A DNA stretch of 64,000 nucleotides, taken from the NCBI GenBank assembly GCA_014058105.1, contig JACGCM010000677.1, positions 496,001-560,000 of the forward strand, given 5' to 3'. Shown piece by piece: positions 10,436 through 21,726 of this stretch. Positions within the stretch are counted from its first letter, which is position 1. Every line of letters begins with the position of its first letter. Under the pieces are notes generated by a model. It was not told where the DNA came from, did no database searches, and saw nothing but the letters and a program-made list of their open reading frames with translations. Source of the stretch: Kingdonia uniflora. Its lineage: Eukaryota > Streptophyta > Magnoliopsida > Ranunculales > Circaeasteraceae. The position numbers and the translations under genes are program-made.

Positions 10436-10941
10436 TGTGGGGCTGACTGTTGAGAGTCATTCAAACGACTGTCTTACCTCTTTGGAATTTGGCCCAGAAG
10501 TCCAAAGTCGTTCGAACGATAGCTTTACCTCTTTGGAATTTTGGCCCATAGAGTTTTTCGTTCGAACGACTCCCTATGTCGTTCGAACGAAATCTAGGGA
10601 TTCTATTTTGTTGATTGTTTTTGAACCTCTTGTTTGCCTCGAGATTTGAGCGATTGTAAAAGGTTTTTTCTAGTATATAAAGAGAAACCTGTCATTTGTG
10701 AGCCACCCTTTTGACAATCTTTTAGTGAGAACATTTGGGGGATTTCTTGAGTGAGAAATCCAAACTTGGGTCTGAGTGATTGTAATTGGGACCTTGAATA
10801 AACTATTTCTCTCTTGAAAGTGGGCGTAGGCAATTTGTCGAACCACTATAATCTTGGTGTTGTGTGTTTCTTTGTTATGCTTGCTTGTGACTAACTCAAA
10901 TCAAAGTGGAGTTTGTGGCTTCCGGGCTTGCGGCTCTAACA
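10436..10941 (+). repeat. 5' LTR of the Tnt1/Tork-like element
   Basis: 506 bp, TGTGGGG...TCTAACA. The proximal part (U3) has three perfect copies of the 12-bp palindrome TCGTTCGAACGA at 10508, 10558 and 10579, and one degenerate copy at 10457. A TATA box (AGTATATAAAG) lies near 10672. It is about 45 bp longer than the 3' LTR because one unit of about 50 bp, with one palindrome, is duplicated. Confidence 0.95.
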
Positions 10942-10943
10942 AT

Positions 10944-10955
10944 TGGTGTCAGAGC
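10944..10955 (+). other. Primer-binding site
   Basis: TGGTGTCAGAGC begins 2 bases after the 5' LTR. It differs at one position from TGGTATCAGAGC, the complement of the initiator tRNA-Met 3' end. Confidence 0.85.
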
Positions 10956-11033
10956 GAGGTCGATTCCTCGGTTGTACGATTTTGAGGTAACTTAGGGTTT
11001 CTCAATTTCATTTGATTTTGATTTGGTTAGTTC

Positions 11034-12420
11034 ATGAAAATTGGGGGAAACATGGGAGATAAAGTTGATGTTGAAGCTAGTTCTTCGGCCCCGAAAAGAA
11101 ATACGATGGTGATGTTCAACAATGCAAAAATTGAAGTTGAAAAATTCGATGACACAAATAACTTCGGCATGTGGAGATGCGAAATTATTGATGCACTAAG
11201 TCAACAAGACTTAGACGAGGTATTTGAGGATAAGCCGGATGAAATAGAGGAGAGTGTATGACGGAAGATGAATAAGAAAGCATGTGGCCAAATTCGATCT
11301 TGTCTTGCTTAAGGCATTAAATACCTTATGATGAATGAGACTTCCGCAAAAGAAATTTGGCGGATATTAGAGGAGAAGTATTTGGTAAAGAACATCCAAA
11401 ATCGACTCCACTTGAAGAGGAAGTTTTATCGTTTACTATGAGGCAAGGGATTAGTATGTCCGAGCATTTGAATGACTTCACTAAGTTGTTGGCCGACTTA
11501 GCGAATCTTGAAGAGATAGTTGGGGATGAAGATAAAGCTCTATTATTCTTGAACTCACTTTCAGAAGAATTCAAATATTTCGTTACGACGATTACTTATG
11601 GAAAGAGTTTTTTGAAGTACACGGATGTGACTACGGCCGTAGTTAACCACGAGTACCGAAGAAAAGAGAAAATAGAGACCGACAAGCCTACATTCGAAGT
11701 ACTAACGATTCGGGGTAGATCCTCAGATAAGAAGAAGCCGTTTTGTAACAACTCTTGATCGAAATCGAGAGGTTGTGGGGGAAACCGGAACAATTTGACT
11801 AAGGACCAATACGCGTTTTGTAAGGAAACGGGACATTGGAAGGTTGATTGTCCCGCGCTCAAGAAGAAGAAAGCAGGAAAATTGGGTTCTTCTGTAAATT
11901 TGGCTCAGGACACAAAAACGGGAGGTAATGACTCTGACTACTCTTTTACTATAACTTCTAGTGCATGTATTATTGATACAAATGAATGGATTTTAGATTC
12001 AGGTGCTACTTATCATATTTGTCCCGAAAGGGCGTGTTTTTATAAATTAAAATTGCTAGAAGATGAAGCGGTGGTGATGGGAAATGACAATTCATGCCGC
12101 ATCATGGGGATAGGTACCATTCGACTAAAGTTGTACAATGGGTTGGTTAAAGAGATTGATGAGGTTCGGTTTATTCCGACAATGAGTAAGAACATTATCT
12201 CGACGAGGACACTTGAAGGGAAAGGTTGCAAGGTGGTGTCTGAGAATGGAGTAAAGAGGGTTCTTAAGGGAGTCATTGTGATATTGAAGGGTCACAGGAG
12301 AAGTAACAATTTGTACTACTTGGATGGTACGGCTGTTCTTGGTGAGATTTCTACCGCGGAAGAGAGGAGACCACTTCCAAAGATACGACACGGCTATGGC
12401 ACATGCGTTTGGCGCATGCG
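11034..12420 (+). pseudogene. Tnt1-like gag and protease, broken
   Basis: Gag starts at ATG 11034 (or 11052). The frame contains a stop at 11259-11261 and another near 11310, and shifts near 11430 into the frame 11357-11758, which holds the conserved gag segment with MSEHLNDF and LLFLNSLS. After a stop at 11756 the frame 11795-12436 holds a zinc knuckle (CAFCKETGHWKVDCP) and the protease active site (LDSGATYH, near 11994). Gag would package RNA and protease would cleave the polyprotein. The breaks make both inactive. Confidence 0.9.
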
Positions 12421-13629
12421 GGAGAAAAGTCTTTGAGAGCTATCGCAAGCCGGGGACTTTTGAAAGGTGCCAAGATGTGCAAATTGGATCTTTGTGAGCA
12501 CTGCGTTCTGGGCAAGCAGACAAGAGTTAAGTTCGGCACCGCAATTCACAATACTCGTGGGACTCTTGATTATGTTCACTTTGATGTTTGGGGTCTCTCC
12601 AAGAATGCATCGTTAGGGGGGAAACATTACTTTGTGTCTTTTGTATATGACTTTTCTAGGCGAGTTTGGGTGTCCACTATGAGGAGGAAGGATGAAATCT
12701 TAGAAATTTTCATGACATGGAAGAAGTTGATTGAGACTCAGACCGGAAGAAAAATCAAGTCGCTCCATTCAGATAATGGTGGGGAGTACACTAGTGATCC
12801 ATTCTTGCAAGTATGCCGAGATGAGAGGATATTTTGACACTTCACGGTTAGAGAGACACTGTAACAAAACAGGGTAGCCGAGCGCATGAACCGTACTTTA
12901 CTGGAGAAGGTTCGGTGTATGTTGTCCAATTCTGGGTTGGGCAAGGCATTTTGGGTTGAGGCTTTGACTTATGCATGTTATCTCGTTAATAGGTTGCCTT
13001 CGGCTATAATTGAGGGTAAAACACCAATGGAGGCTTGGTCGGGAGAACCTGTTACAGATTATGATATTCTTCGTATATTTGGGTGTCCGGCATACTATCA
13101 TGTGAAGGATGGTAAGTTGGATCTTCGAGTAAGAAATGCCATTTTTCTGGGTAAGAAAGGTTACAAGTTGTGGGATACGAGAGACCGAAAGATCATTCTG
13201 AGCAGAGATGTCACTTTTGATGAGGCTTCTATGATGAAGTCACATGACTCTAGGCACACAAAGGAGATGACCAGCGGGGTATTGTAGTGGGTGGCGATTG
13301 ATGTGTCTTCACATTGGCCAGAGAGTTCCGTATTTAGAGGAGGGTCATCTACCGGTATGACAACGGGTGATAAGCCATTGGTACATGTTCTAAATGATGA
13401 AGACACGGATGAAGGTGGAGCATTTGGTAGTATGGATGAAGAGATTCCGGTAGCGAAGTCAATCGCAAAGAGTAAACCAAAAAGGGATGTAAGCAAACCA
13501 AGTTGGCTTACAAAGGATATGGTGCTTCCAAAAGTGAAGGCCATGGTAGCCTATGCACTTCCGATCGTTGAAGAGGATGTTCCCTCCACTTATAAGAGGG
13601 CTATTTACGGTTCCGAGGCTAAACATTGA
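12403..13629 (+). pseudogene. Tnt1-like GAG-pre-integrase and integrase, broken
   Basis: Frame 1 resumes near 12390 with the GAG-pre-integrase motif (MRLAHAGEKSL and CEHCVLGKQ). The integrase core follows, with the first catalytic Asp in HFDVWG near 12583, the second in HSDNGGEY near 12767, and the Glu region around 12880 where the frame is cut by TGA at 12835. The C-terminal part runs from 12886 to 13287, then a Ser/Asp-rich linker to 13629. Single in-frame stops at 12837, 13287 and 13629 separate these pieces, as expected from point mutation. Confidence 0.9.
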
Positions 13630-13638
13630 GAGGGAGCA

Positions 13639-15153
13639 ATGAAGGAAAAGATGTACTCTCTTTTCAAAAATGGAACTTGGGAACTTTCGAAGTTGCCGAA
13701 AGGAAAGAAAGCGATCGGTTGTAAATGGGTTTACACTAAGAACCAAGGATCTTTTGATGATGAAATATGCTTTAAGGTGAGATTAGTAGCCAAGGGCTAT
13801 GTTCAAAGGGAATGGATCAATTACAATGAGGTGTTTTCTCCGGTTGTGAAACATTCTTCCTTACAGATCCTATTGGCTTTAGTAGCGCAATTCAATTTGG
13901 AGTTGCAACAACTCGATGTTAAGACGGCGTTCTTGCATGGGAATTTGAAAGAAGAGATCTATATGACTCAGCCGAGTGGGTTTACGGTTGCGGGGAAGGA
14001 AGAGTATGTGTGTAAACTGAAAAGGTCGTTGTACGGTTTGAAGCAGTCTCCAAGGCAATGGTACAAACGGTTTGATCAGTTTATGATTGGGCAGAAGTAC
14101 AAGCGGAGTCATTATGACTATTGTGTTTACTTACGCAAGCTACGTGACGGGTCCTTTATTAACTTGCTTTTGTATGTGGATGATATGCTTATTGCGTGCA
14201 AGCACAAAAACGAGATTGATAAGCTGAAAAAGCAAATGGGTGAAGAGTTTGAAATGAAGGATCTTGGTGATGCGAAAAAGATTTTTGGTATGGAGATTCA
14301 TAGAGATAGAGAGAATGGAACGGTACGTCTCTCTCAGACTTCGTATATGGGGAAGGTACTTAAGAGATTTGGCATTGATGGTAGCACAAAATCTGCAAGT
14401 ACTCCCCTTGCTCCTCATTTTAAGCTTAAGGTTTCTATATCTCCAAACACTGATGAAGAACGTGATTATATGAGTCAAGTTCCTTATGCTAGCACGGTTG
14501 GTAGCTTGATGTATGCTATGCTTTGTACTCGGCCAGACATTTCACAGGCAGTTGGTATGGTTAGCCGATATATGCATGATCCGGGTAAAGATTACTGGCG
14601 AGCTGTGAAATGGATTCTACGGTATATCAAAGATACTGTGGATATCGGGTTGGAGTTTCGTAAACAGGATTCGACTGATAGTTTATGTGTGGGTTATGTA
14701 GATTCTGACTACATGGGTGATTTGGATAGAGGGCGGTCTACTACCGGGTATGCATTTACTTTGGGTGGAGAGCCGGTTAGTTGGAGATCCACGCTACAGT
14801 CAACGGTGGCATTGTCTACTACCGAGGCGGAGTATATGGCCGTGACTGAGGCGATAAAGGAATCCATTTGGATGAAAGGTCTTCTGCGGGATTTGGGCAT
14901 TAAGATGGATCATCTTGATGTCTACTGTGATAGTCAGAGTGTTATCTTCTTGGCCAAAGATCAGGTTCATCACCAGCGCACAAAGCATATTAATGTGCGC
15001 TATCACTTTGTCAGAGAAGTCGTGGAGGAAGGTGAGATTCTGTTGAAGAAGATTCACACCAAAGATAACCCGGCGGATATGTTTACGAAAGTTGTTTCAG
15101 GAATTAAGTTCAATCATTGTTTGGACTTAGTTCAAATTTTTCATGTTGATTGA
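13639..15153 (+). pseudogene. Tnt1-like reverse transcriptase and RNase H (504 codons open)
   Basis: The longest open piece of the element. RT blocks in order: GCKWVYTKN (residues 27-35), [11 protein letters not shown] (about 91-101, first catalytic Asp), [12 protein letters not shown] (about 131-142), LYVDDML (about 178-184, catalytic pair). The RNase H follows with [15 protein letters not shown] and CDSQSV. It ends with the copia-typical [11 protein letters not shown] and DNPADMFTK. All catalytic residues look intact, but it is only the end of a broken polyprotein. Confidence 0.93.
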
Positions 15154-15462
15154 TTGAATGTTTTGTGAACTACGAGCGACTTGATCTACGGAGGTACGTA
15201 GGCAACCATTGATTTGGTGCAGTCGATTTTGTTTCCTTGGGGCATTTGGTTTGCTTCTTGGTCCTTTGGGATGCTTGGTTTGGATTTGGTCTTTTTTGAG
15301 GACGCGTGGTTTTGGTTGGTTTCCTTGGGCAGTTTGTATGTTTGGGTCTTTGGGGACATTTGATGGTGGAGAGTGGTTGTTTTGGGTCCGTTTGGTTGGT
15401 TTCTATGTTCGGCTCAGATTTCGGTTTGTTTGGTTGGGGAAATCTTCACCGAGGTGGAGAAT

Positions 15463-15924
15463 TGTGGGACTGACTGTTGAGAATCGTTCGAACGACTGCT
15501 TTACCTCCCTGGAATTTTGGCCCATAGAGTTTTTCGTTCGAACGACTCCCTATGTCGTTCGAACGAAATCTGGGGATTCTGTTTTTTAATTATTTTCGAA
15601 CCTCTTGTTTGTCTCGAGATTTGAGCGATTGTAAACGGTTTTCCCTAGTATATAAAGGGAAACCTATGTCATTTGTGAACCACCATTTTGACAATCCTTT
15701 GGTGAGAACATTTGGGGGATTTCTTGAGTGAGAAATCCAAACTTGGGCTTGAGTGATTGTAATTGGGACCTTGAATAAACTCTCTCTCTCTCTCTCTTGA
15801 AAGTGGACGTAGACAATTTGCCAAACCACTATAATCTTGGTGTTGTGTGTTTCTTTGTTATGCTTGCTTGTGACTAACTCAAATCAAAGTGGAGTTTGTG
15901 GCTTCCGGGCTTGCGGCTCTAACA
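15463..15924 (+). repeat. 3' LTR of the Tnt1/Tork-like element
   Basis: 462 bp matching the 5' LTR. It has the palindrome TCGTTCGAACGA at 15484, 15534 and 15555, one copy fewer than the 5' LTR. A CT microsatellite at about 15780-15797 is expanded relative to the 5' LTR. Substitutions between LTRs show moderate age. Confidence 0.95.
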
Positions 15925-15929
15925 TTGAT

Positions 15930-16499
15930 GAGGTATGAAGAGGGCATTATGGAGGCACTCAGCCCATGCCACTACTCAGAGACCTTTGTTCTTGGAGTAT
16001 TTATTTTGGATAAGGGTGATAAATGGTAGAAGTAATCCCATTCCGATGTCTATGAGGAAAGGGAATTGAAGAACCCATGATTCTTTATATTTGCTTTGTC
16101 TGCACCAATGTTGCCACCGTCTTTTACAATATTTTTTACTTACCCTACCAGCCTTGTGAGTTCTAAGGATTTAAGTGCATTTGAGTGGCAAAATCCCTAT
16201 GGTTTCAGCATGCTACGACAACATTTTGTGAAACAGACGATGACCGAGAGTCACCATAACACTGCTTTCTTACGTTTTCTGTCTTTTGAGTGGCCGAGAC
16301 AACAATGAACAATTGGCTATAAGTTAAGAAATGACTAAATGGCTACATAGCGCTGAGAGCTGAATGAAACTGACACTGATTAAGATTCTTAGAATATGGT
16401 TCAATGTCTTTATTCGGATTTGATTGGTTAACAATCTGATACAGGTTGAGTTCTCATGATCAACTATTTTGATTACTCATACATTCTAATATTTACCCA
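15930..16499. other. Short intergenic stretch
   Basis: AT-rich sequence between the copia element and a LINE remnant. No gene or repeat could be supported; the 70-codon frame at 16096-16308 has no recognisable feature. Confidence 0.5.
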
Positions 16500-17260
16500 A
16501 AAAATAAAAAACAAGATGCAGAGTTTGGAGTGAAACTCCAGAGCCCCAAAGGGAAAAGAGACTCACTCCTAGCTGGTTGCTCAGTCTACAAAGGGAAATT
16601 TAACCACAAAGGCTAGGAGTATAAGAATTAAAATAAATCTGTTGACAAAGGTAAAATACAAGAACAGTCTAAAAGGCTCTAATGTATTCTTTTCCAACAG
16701 CATCATCATGGACAATCTTCTTAAGTTTATTCAGGTTCTATTTCCATTTCACTTATATCTTGGAGGTAATCAGCAAGAGCATCAGCAACACCATTACATT
16801 CCCTGTAGACATGCATAAAAACATAATCTTCCAGCTTAGCTAGCTCCTTAGCTCTCCCAGGCAAGTCTTCAGGTCTTTTGTTAACAAAATCTATAACGGT
16901 TTGGGAGTCACAGTATATATACAACTTCTTTTACTCCTCTCTTAGTAGTCATCTTCAGACCTCCTAGCAGAGATTGAGTCTCATGAATTGTAATGATTTG
17001 GCCTGTCACTTTCTCAGTCCAAGCTATCACAGGTCCCCATCGTGTTTCCTTCGAATTGCTCCACATTCTCCCAGCTCAGTCAAACATCCCTCCGTATTGA
17101 GGGAGTGGTAATTCTCAGGAGGCTTTTCCCATTTGCAAGTAAGGAATCTTTTGTCAAACCAGTTTACTGCACCACCCAGGTTCCAACTGTCCACTGTTTG
17201 TCTGTTAGAAATGTTGGTTTCAAGCTTAAGGTTCCTAGTAAACAACTTCATTCTGACTTC
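16500..17260 (-). pseudogene. LINE-derived RNase H remnant (minus)
   Basis: On the minus strand, 17027-17251 holds the start of a plant RVT_3 RNase H domain (KWEKPPENYHSLNTEGC, GECGAIRRKHDGD) and 16727-16924 its end (IYCDSQTVIDFV, HVYRECNGVADALADYL). The middle (16925-17026) carries the expected alpha-helical segment in another frame. The first catalytic position reads Glu (NTEG) where Asp is usual. The A-rich plus-strand run near 16498-16514 is not on the poly-T side expected for a minus-strand LINE tail, so the 3' end is unclear. Probably a 5'-truncated LINE downstream of the DUF7054 gene. Confidence 0.75.
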
Positions 17261-17370
17261 TGTAGTGATATAGAGATCGCAAAATAAATATTAAGTAAAT
17301 CCAAATATATTTTGTACAAATTGTTATATACATTGGGTTTATATGTGATATAACATGGTTTATTTGATCC

Positions 17371-18360
17371 TCAATGAAAACATCCCAATAATCTCCAAAA
17401 CGTGCATGATCGTCTTCCAATCTTACGGATCTTTTGAGCAATGCCAGCAGAGAAGATGACCCGTGATGATACCAGAGGATGTGTTGCCCTTACAGGAACC
17501 ACCATCACTTCTTCATCATAAGAAGAAATTAGTTTTAGGCTTCCATCGTCGTTAATGATACTATGACCACTTCGAGAGGATGTGTGGCCCTTTCTAAGAT
17601 AAAAGCTTCTTGTTCCAACGTCTCCGATTTCTTCCGTCTTATTAATACCTGACGATGAAACAAAATACCCCAATGAGAAACCATTCATCTAGTATCGATT
17701 AGTCGAATTTGTGTCCTGATTAAGCTTATGTTCCCAAATCTCCCTGAAAGGAAAATTACCTTCCAGGCTGAAATAGGAGTGATGCAACTCGAATGACGGT
17801 ACAAACTTTCCGTCAATAAGAGGTCTCCTTCCCTCTTTGATGTACTTCTCCACAACACGCTTGATCGTCTCCTCAACGCTCGCTCCTAATCTAACCAAAG
17901 CCCTTACTGGTCCTGGACTACCTTCCACAGTAACATTCACCACTACCTTAGCATCCTTGTTATATCTCTACACAAGCACAACAAACAATGTTTCCATCAC
18001 TAACCACAACATCCCAACAATCCTAAACAAGAAAACAACGTAAAATATAAAGTAATCTTCATATACCTCGTGATTCGATGGGGATGAAGACATATAAGGC
18101 GACGTCAATGCGAAGATATCTGGGCATGTTTGACCCTGGACAAGCACTCCAATATCAGATTTCGAGTCGCTATATAACAATCCAACAGTCCAAAGAATCG
18201 GTTCCGAGTTAAAGCGTCTAAGAACTTTATAACGATTGCGGGGTTCTGACCGATGGGGTACTAAGGTTTGCCTCTGACGAGGTGATGGCGACGGATATGG
18301 GGGTCTGGGTTTACAACGGTTTGACGGAATCTTTTTTTGCAGAAGACTTTGCCTAGACAT
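17371..18360 (-). CDS. DUF7054 protein, At4g22758-like
   Basis: Three exons on the minus strand: 18360-18067, 17967-17760 and 17648-17371, with GT-AG introns of 99 and 111 bp. Phases fit and give 259 residues. The first exon encodes a basic, Pro/Ser-rich N-terminus; the start MSRQSLL was chosen because the longer upstream frame lacks family likeness. Exon 2 and the start of exon 3 hold the conserved domain: [46 protein letters not shown], then [13 protein letters not shown]. This matches the plant family of Arabidopsis At4g22758, function unknown. The exon 3 tail is Cys/Arg-containing ([12 protein letters not shown]). It lies tail-to-head with the PPR gene, as I recall for At4g22758/At4g22760. 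Confidence 0.85.
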
Positions 18361-18807
18361 AAAGATTGGAGAGGAGGTGAAGGGAAGATGGGGAAAGGGA
18401 GGAGGAAGTTGCTTTGTGATGAAAATTGTTAGTTGGTTGATTGAATGGGAAAAGGTATTGCTTAACAAATGGTTGTTTGGTAGCTTTCTCAAACTTCTTC
18501 TTCAAGTTGACTTCCTAGGTTTCTCCTTAATCTTGCCAATGTTTGACTGTTAGTTAATCTTGAAATTGGGTCAATCCAGGCCCAACTAAAAGCCCAAGCA
18601 AAAACTGATTAACATTTCAATGAAATCAATAATCTCAACCGAGGCTTTAGGCTTTTGTATGGAGGAAAAATTATCTAAGCAAAAGTTTAACGTAAGCTTA
18701 AGGCTATGTACGTTTTTTGGATACGGCCAGGCATAACTCATCTTCGTTTGAGATGCTCATCTCCAAGGCCAAAGGAAACTTCTATCATAAATCCATGCTA
18801 GCAGAAC

Positions 18808-19234
18808 TAGGGGTGAGTATGAGTCGGTTTTGGTATAAAATCAAAACCGAAACCGAAACCGAACTGAAATAAATAGGAAGAACCGAACCGAACCAAAAAA
18901 TAGATCGGTTTGGTTCGTTTTTTCGATTTACATTATCAAAATTTGTAAATTTATTGTTTAAGTCAAACATTTACTTGACAATACTACATTTTGGCATTTT
19001 AATATATGAAAAATATAGAGTAATGAAGGGTTAAACTACATTTAGAGTTTTATTTACTAATAATGTTTATTCTCGGTTCGGTTCGGTTTTTGTCGGTTCC
19101 TCTTATAGAGAAACTGAAACCAAAACCGAATATTTTCGATTCCTTAATTAGGAACCGAACTGAAACAGAATCCCCAAAAACTGAACCATTTTGTTCAGTT
19201 CGGATCGGTTTCTTCGGTTTTTAGCTCACCCCTA
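18808..19234. mobile_element. hAT-type MITE, 427 bp
   Basis: Ends TAGGGGTGAG... and ...CTCACCCCTA are inverted repeats. An exact 8-bp duplication AGCAGAAC flanks it at 18800-18807 and 19235-19242, which is diagnostic of hAT insertion. Inside are clustered GGTTCGGTT/AACCGAACC motifs near both ends. There is no transposase. It sits about 450 bp upstream of the DUF7054 start codon and about 110 bp downstream of the PPR stop. Confidence 0.92.
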
Positions 19235-19346
19235 AGCAGAACTAACAATGTTCATAGTTGAGATATAATTGAATCCACAGTTGCTCACTCTTGACTTCAA
19301 ATATTATTCACACCGATAGTACATCCTTTCGTAAACAAAAGGCATC

Positions 19347-21077
19347 TCAAGGTGAATCCATCCAACTACACCCTGGTATCTTTACCAATCCCTTCTCATC
19401 CATAAACTTTCTCAATCTCTTAGCATCATCCCATCTCTCATAAGAGGCGTAAATATTAGCTAGAAGAGAGTAATACCCACTTGTCTCAGGCTCCAACTCG
19501 ATGCAGTGTTGAGCTGCTATTTCTCCGAGCTCAGCATTACCATGTAACTGACAAGCAAGAAGCAATGCCCCCCAAACCCCAGCATGAGGTTGCATTGGCA
19601 TACCATTTATTAGATGATGAGCCTCTTCCAATCTTCCAGCCCGCCCTAGAAGATCAACCATGATTCCATAGTGATCTGTTGAGGGCACAAGTCCATAGTC
19701 GTTTTTCATCAAATTGTAGCACCGATAGCCTTCTTCGACTAGACCAGCATGATTATAAGCAGTTAAAATCCCAGTGAAGGTTACCAGATTTGGGCGAACT
19801 TTAGCAATTACCATCTTTTCAAACAAACTAATTGCATCAAGAGCTTTCCCATTGATGCCAAGTCCCAAAATCATCGCGGTATAAGCAACTACGTCTATTC
19901 TTCTCAAGCTGTGAAACAACTCATAAGCTTCCTTGATGCAGCCACATTTAGTATACAAATCAATTAAAGACGTAACCAAATGATCATCTAACTCAATCCC
20001 AACTCGGTTCATATATGATTTTACCCATAACCCAAATCTCAAGTCCCCGAGTTGAGAACAAGCAGATATAGCACTAGCCAAAGTCATCTTATCGGGTTGG
20101 ACGTTCGCATTGGGGTTCAACATCTCGTTAAATAACCCGAGTGCTTCTTTCGGCCGGCTATTTTGCGCATAGCAAGCAATCATGGAATTCCACGCGACCA
20201 AACCCTTCTCCTTTTCACTCATCTGGTTAAAAACCTCGAAAGCGGAATCAACATCCCCACATTTCGAGTACCCAGATATCATTGTAATCCATGACACATG
20301 ACTTCTTTTCGGCATCTCATTAAACAACCCCCTCGCAGAATCCATATCCCCTACATTGATAAACCCACTAATCATCGCATTCCACGAAGCCGAATCCCTC
20401 TCCGGCATCTCCCTAAACAGCAACCCCGCGACCCCAACATCCCCTCCTCTCACATACCCCGAAATCATCGAATTCCAAGAACACACATCCTTCACTGGAA
20501 TCTCATCAAACACCCTCTTTGCCTCCGCTAAATTCCCACCCTTCAAATACCCAAACAACATCGAATTCCAAGTAACAACATTTCTCACATGCATCTCATC
20601 AAACACTTTTTTTGAACACCCCATATCTCCCATTTTCGCATACATATCAACAACCGCCGTCCCCACATAAACATCCCCATTATACCCATACTTAAAAACC
20701 TGGGTATGAATCGCCCTCCCCGTAACCCCATTCAATACCCTCGCACACGACTTCAGCGCAGCGGACACTACAAACGTACTCGAACAATGTAATCCGAGTC
20801 GCTGCATTCGGACGTAAAGTGCAACGACATCTTCGAACCGTCTACATTCAGAGAAATATCGAATGGCGCGAGACCATGAAAAGGCGTCTGGGTTCGGTAT
20901 TTGATCGAATACTTTGTGCGCGTAAGAGGGGTTTGAGTGAGAGAGAGTGAGGTAATGGAGCAAGAGGGATTCGAGGCGATCGTTGAGACCGTTAACGATG
21001 ATTTGAGCATGTATTTGTGTGGTTTGTTTAGTGGTTTTGGAGTTGTTTAAGAGAAATGTTAATTTTGAGATTAGCAT
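19347..21077 (-). CDS. Pentatricopeptide repeat protein, PLS class, E subgroup
   Basis: Intronless, 576 residues, as is usual for plant PLS-class PPR genes. The N-terminus has the ...TTKQTTQIHAQIIVNGL start common to this class. Repeats then run through the protein with alternating WNSMISGY-, VDMYAKMG- and VFDEM-type motifs. The C-terminus is an E domain (about residues 500-574: VWGALLLACQLHGNAELGE, LLANIYASYERW, PGCSWMD). No DYW deaminase domain follows. Such proteins bind organelle RNA and usually take part in C-to-U editing, recruiting a DYW partner. Closest known gene appears to be Arabidopsis At4g22760, supported by the neighbouring DUF7054 gene. The RNA target cannot be told from sequence. 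No clear organelle presequence can be called by eye. Confidence 0.92.
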   Translation of the reverse strand: MLISKLTFLLNNSKTTKQTTQIHAQIIVNGLNDRLESLLLHYLTLSHSNPSYAHKVFDQIPNPDAFSWSRAIRYFSECRRFEDVVALYVRMQRLGLHCSSTFVVSAALKSCARVLNGVTGRAIHTQVFKYGYNGDVYVGTAVVDMYAKMGDMGCSKKVFDEMHVRNVVTWNSMLFGYLKGGNLAEAKRVFDEIPVKDVCSWNSMISGYVRGGDVGVAGLLFREMPERDSASWNAMISGFINVGDMDSARGLFNEMPKRSHVSWITMISGYSKCGDVDSAFEVFNQMSEKEKGLVAWNSMIACYAQNSRPKEALGLFNEMLNPNANVQPDKMTLASAISACSQLGDLRFGLWVKSYMNRVGIELDDHLVTSLIDLYTKCGCIKEAYELFHSLRRIDVVAYTAMILGLGINGKALDAISLFEKMVIAKVRPNLVTFTGILTAYNHAGLVEEGYRCYNLMKNDYGLVPSTDHYGIMVDLLGRAGRLEEAHHLINGMPMQPHAGVWGALLLACQLHGNAELGEIAAQHCIELEPETSGYYSLLANIYASYERWDDAKRLRKFMDEKGLVKIPGCSWMDSP

Positions 21078-21726
21078 TAGTGTTTGTTGTTGTTAGTTAA
21101 TATCGTTGGGACTTGGTTTCACTATCCAGTGTGAGCGGATACAGGGAAGAAAAGTTGAGAAATAGTAGGTTGGATTTGTTTTCTTTAATACGCTAGTATT
21201 GATTTGCTACTTCACTTGTGATATATTGCTGATAAACATGCTTAGAGCATCAACAAGAACTCGAACCAAGTTGAAAAATCTTTTGTTCTAACAGGCTGGA
21301 ATTTAGAGAACCAGAATTGTGTGTACAGGCGAGAAAGAGAAAGTTGGGCAGCTTTCAGAAAGCCACTATGCATGATATCAAATTAGCCTTGATTTAGGAT
21401 CTCTATAACATTAAAAGGTATGTGTCGTAGAGTCATTTTAATCTCGATTAATCTAGATTTGTACAACATTTAGGATGAGATTTAGCTCAGAAATTCAATG
21501 CGAATAAATCTTAAGAATAAAATAAGATTACTCGGGGATTTTTTTCAAATAACTTGGGTTTTCTATATTTAAAAGTTCGGAGAGATTATACTCTAATTAA
21601 TTAGGTCTGTAATATATATTTTTGGGATTAATCCCAGATTAAAAAACCCTTGCATAGGTCAACTTATTCAAACAATCAAAGGGAGTGTATTCGTGACAGG
21701 CTAACCCACAAAAAATAAAAAATGTT
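21078..21726. other. PPR upstream region
   Basis: About 650 bp between the PPR start and the copia element. It would hold the PPR promoter and leader on the minus strand. No clear element is visible. Confidence 0.4.

Larger units (their letters stand above)
10436..15924 (+). mobile_element. Ty1/copia retrotransposon, Tnt1/Tork-like, complete but inactive
   Basis: A complete structure: 5' LTR (10436-10941), primer-binding site, gag, protease, integrase, reverse transcriptase, RNase H, polypurine tract (GAGGTGGAGA) and 3' LTR (15463-15924). It is flanked by perfect 5-bp duplications TTGAT at 10431-10435 and 15925-15929. The coding part has in-frame stops (for example near 11261, 11312, 11758, 12837, 13287, 13629) and at least two frameshifts. 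The last 504 codons, with RT and RNase H, are still open. Protein motifs resemble tobacco Tnt1. Confidence 0.95.

Noticed and set aside
20298..20670. Plus-strand frames opposite the PPR gene
   Set aside because: Antisense shadows of the regular PPR repeats.
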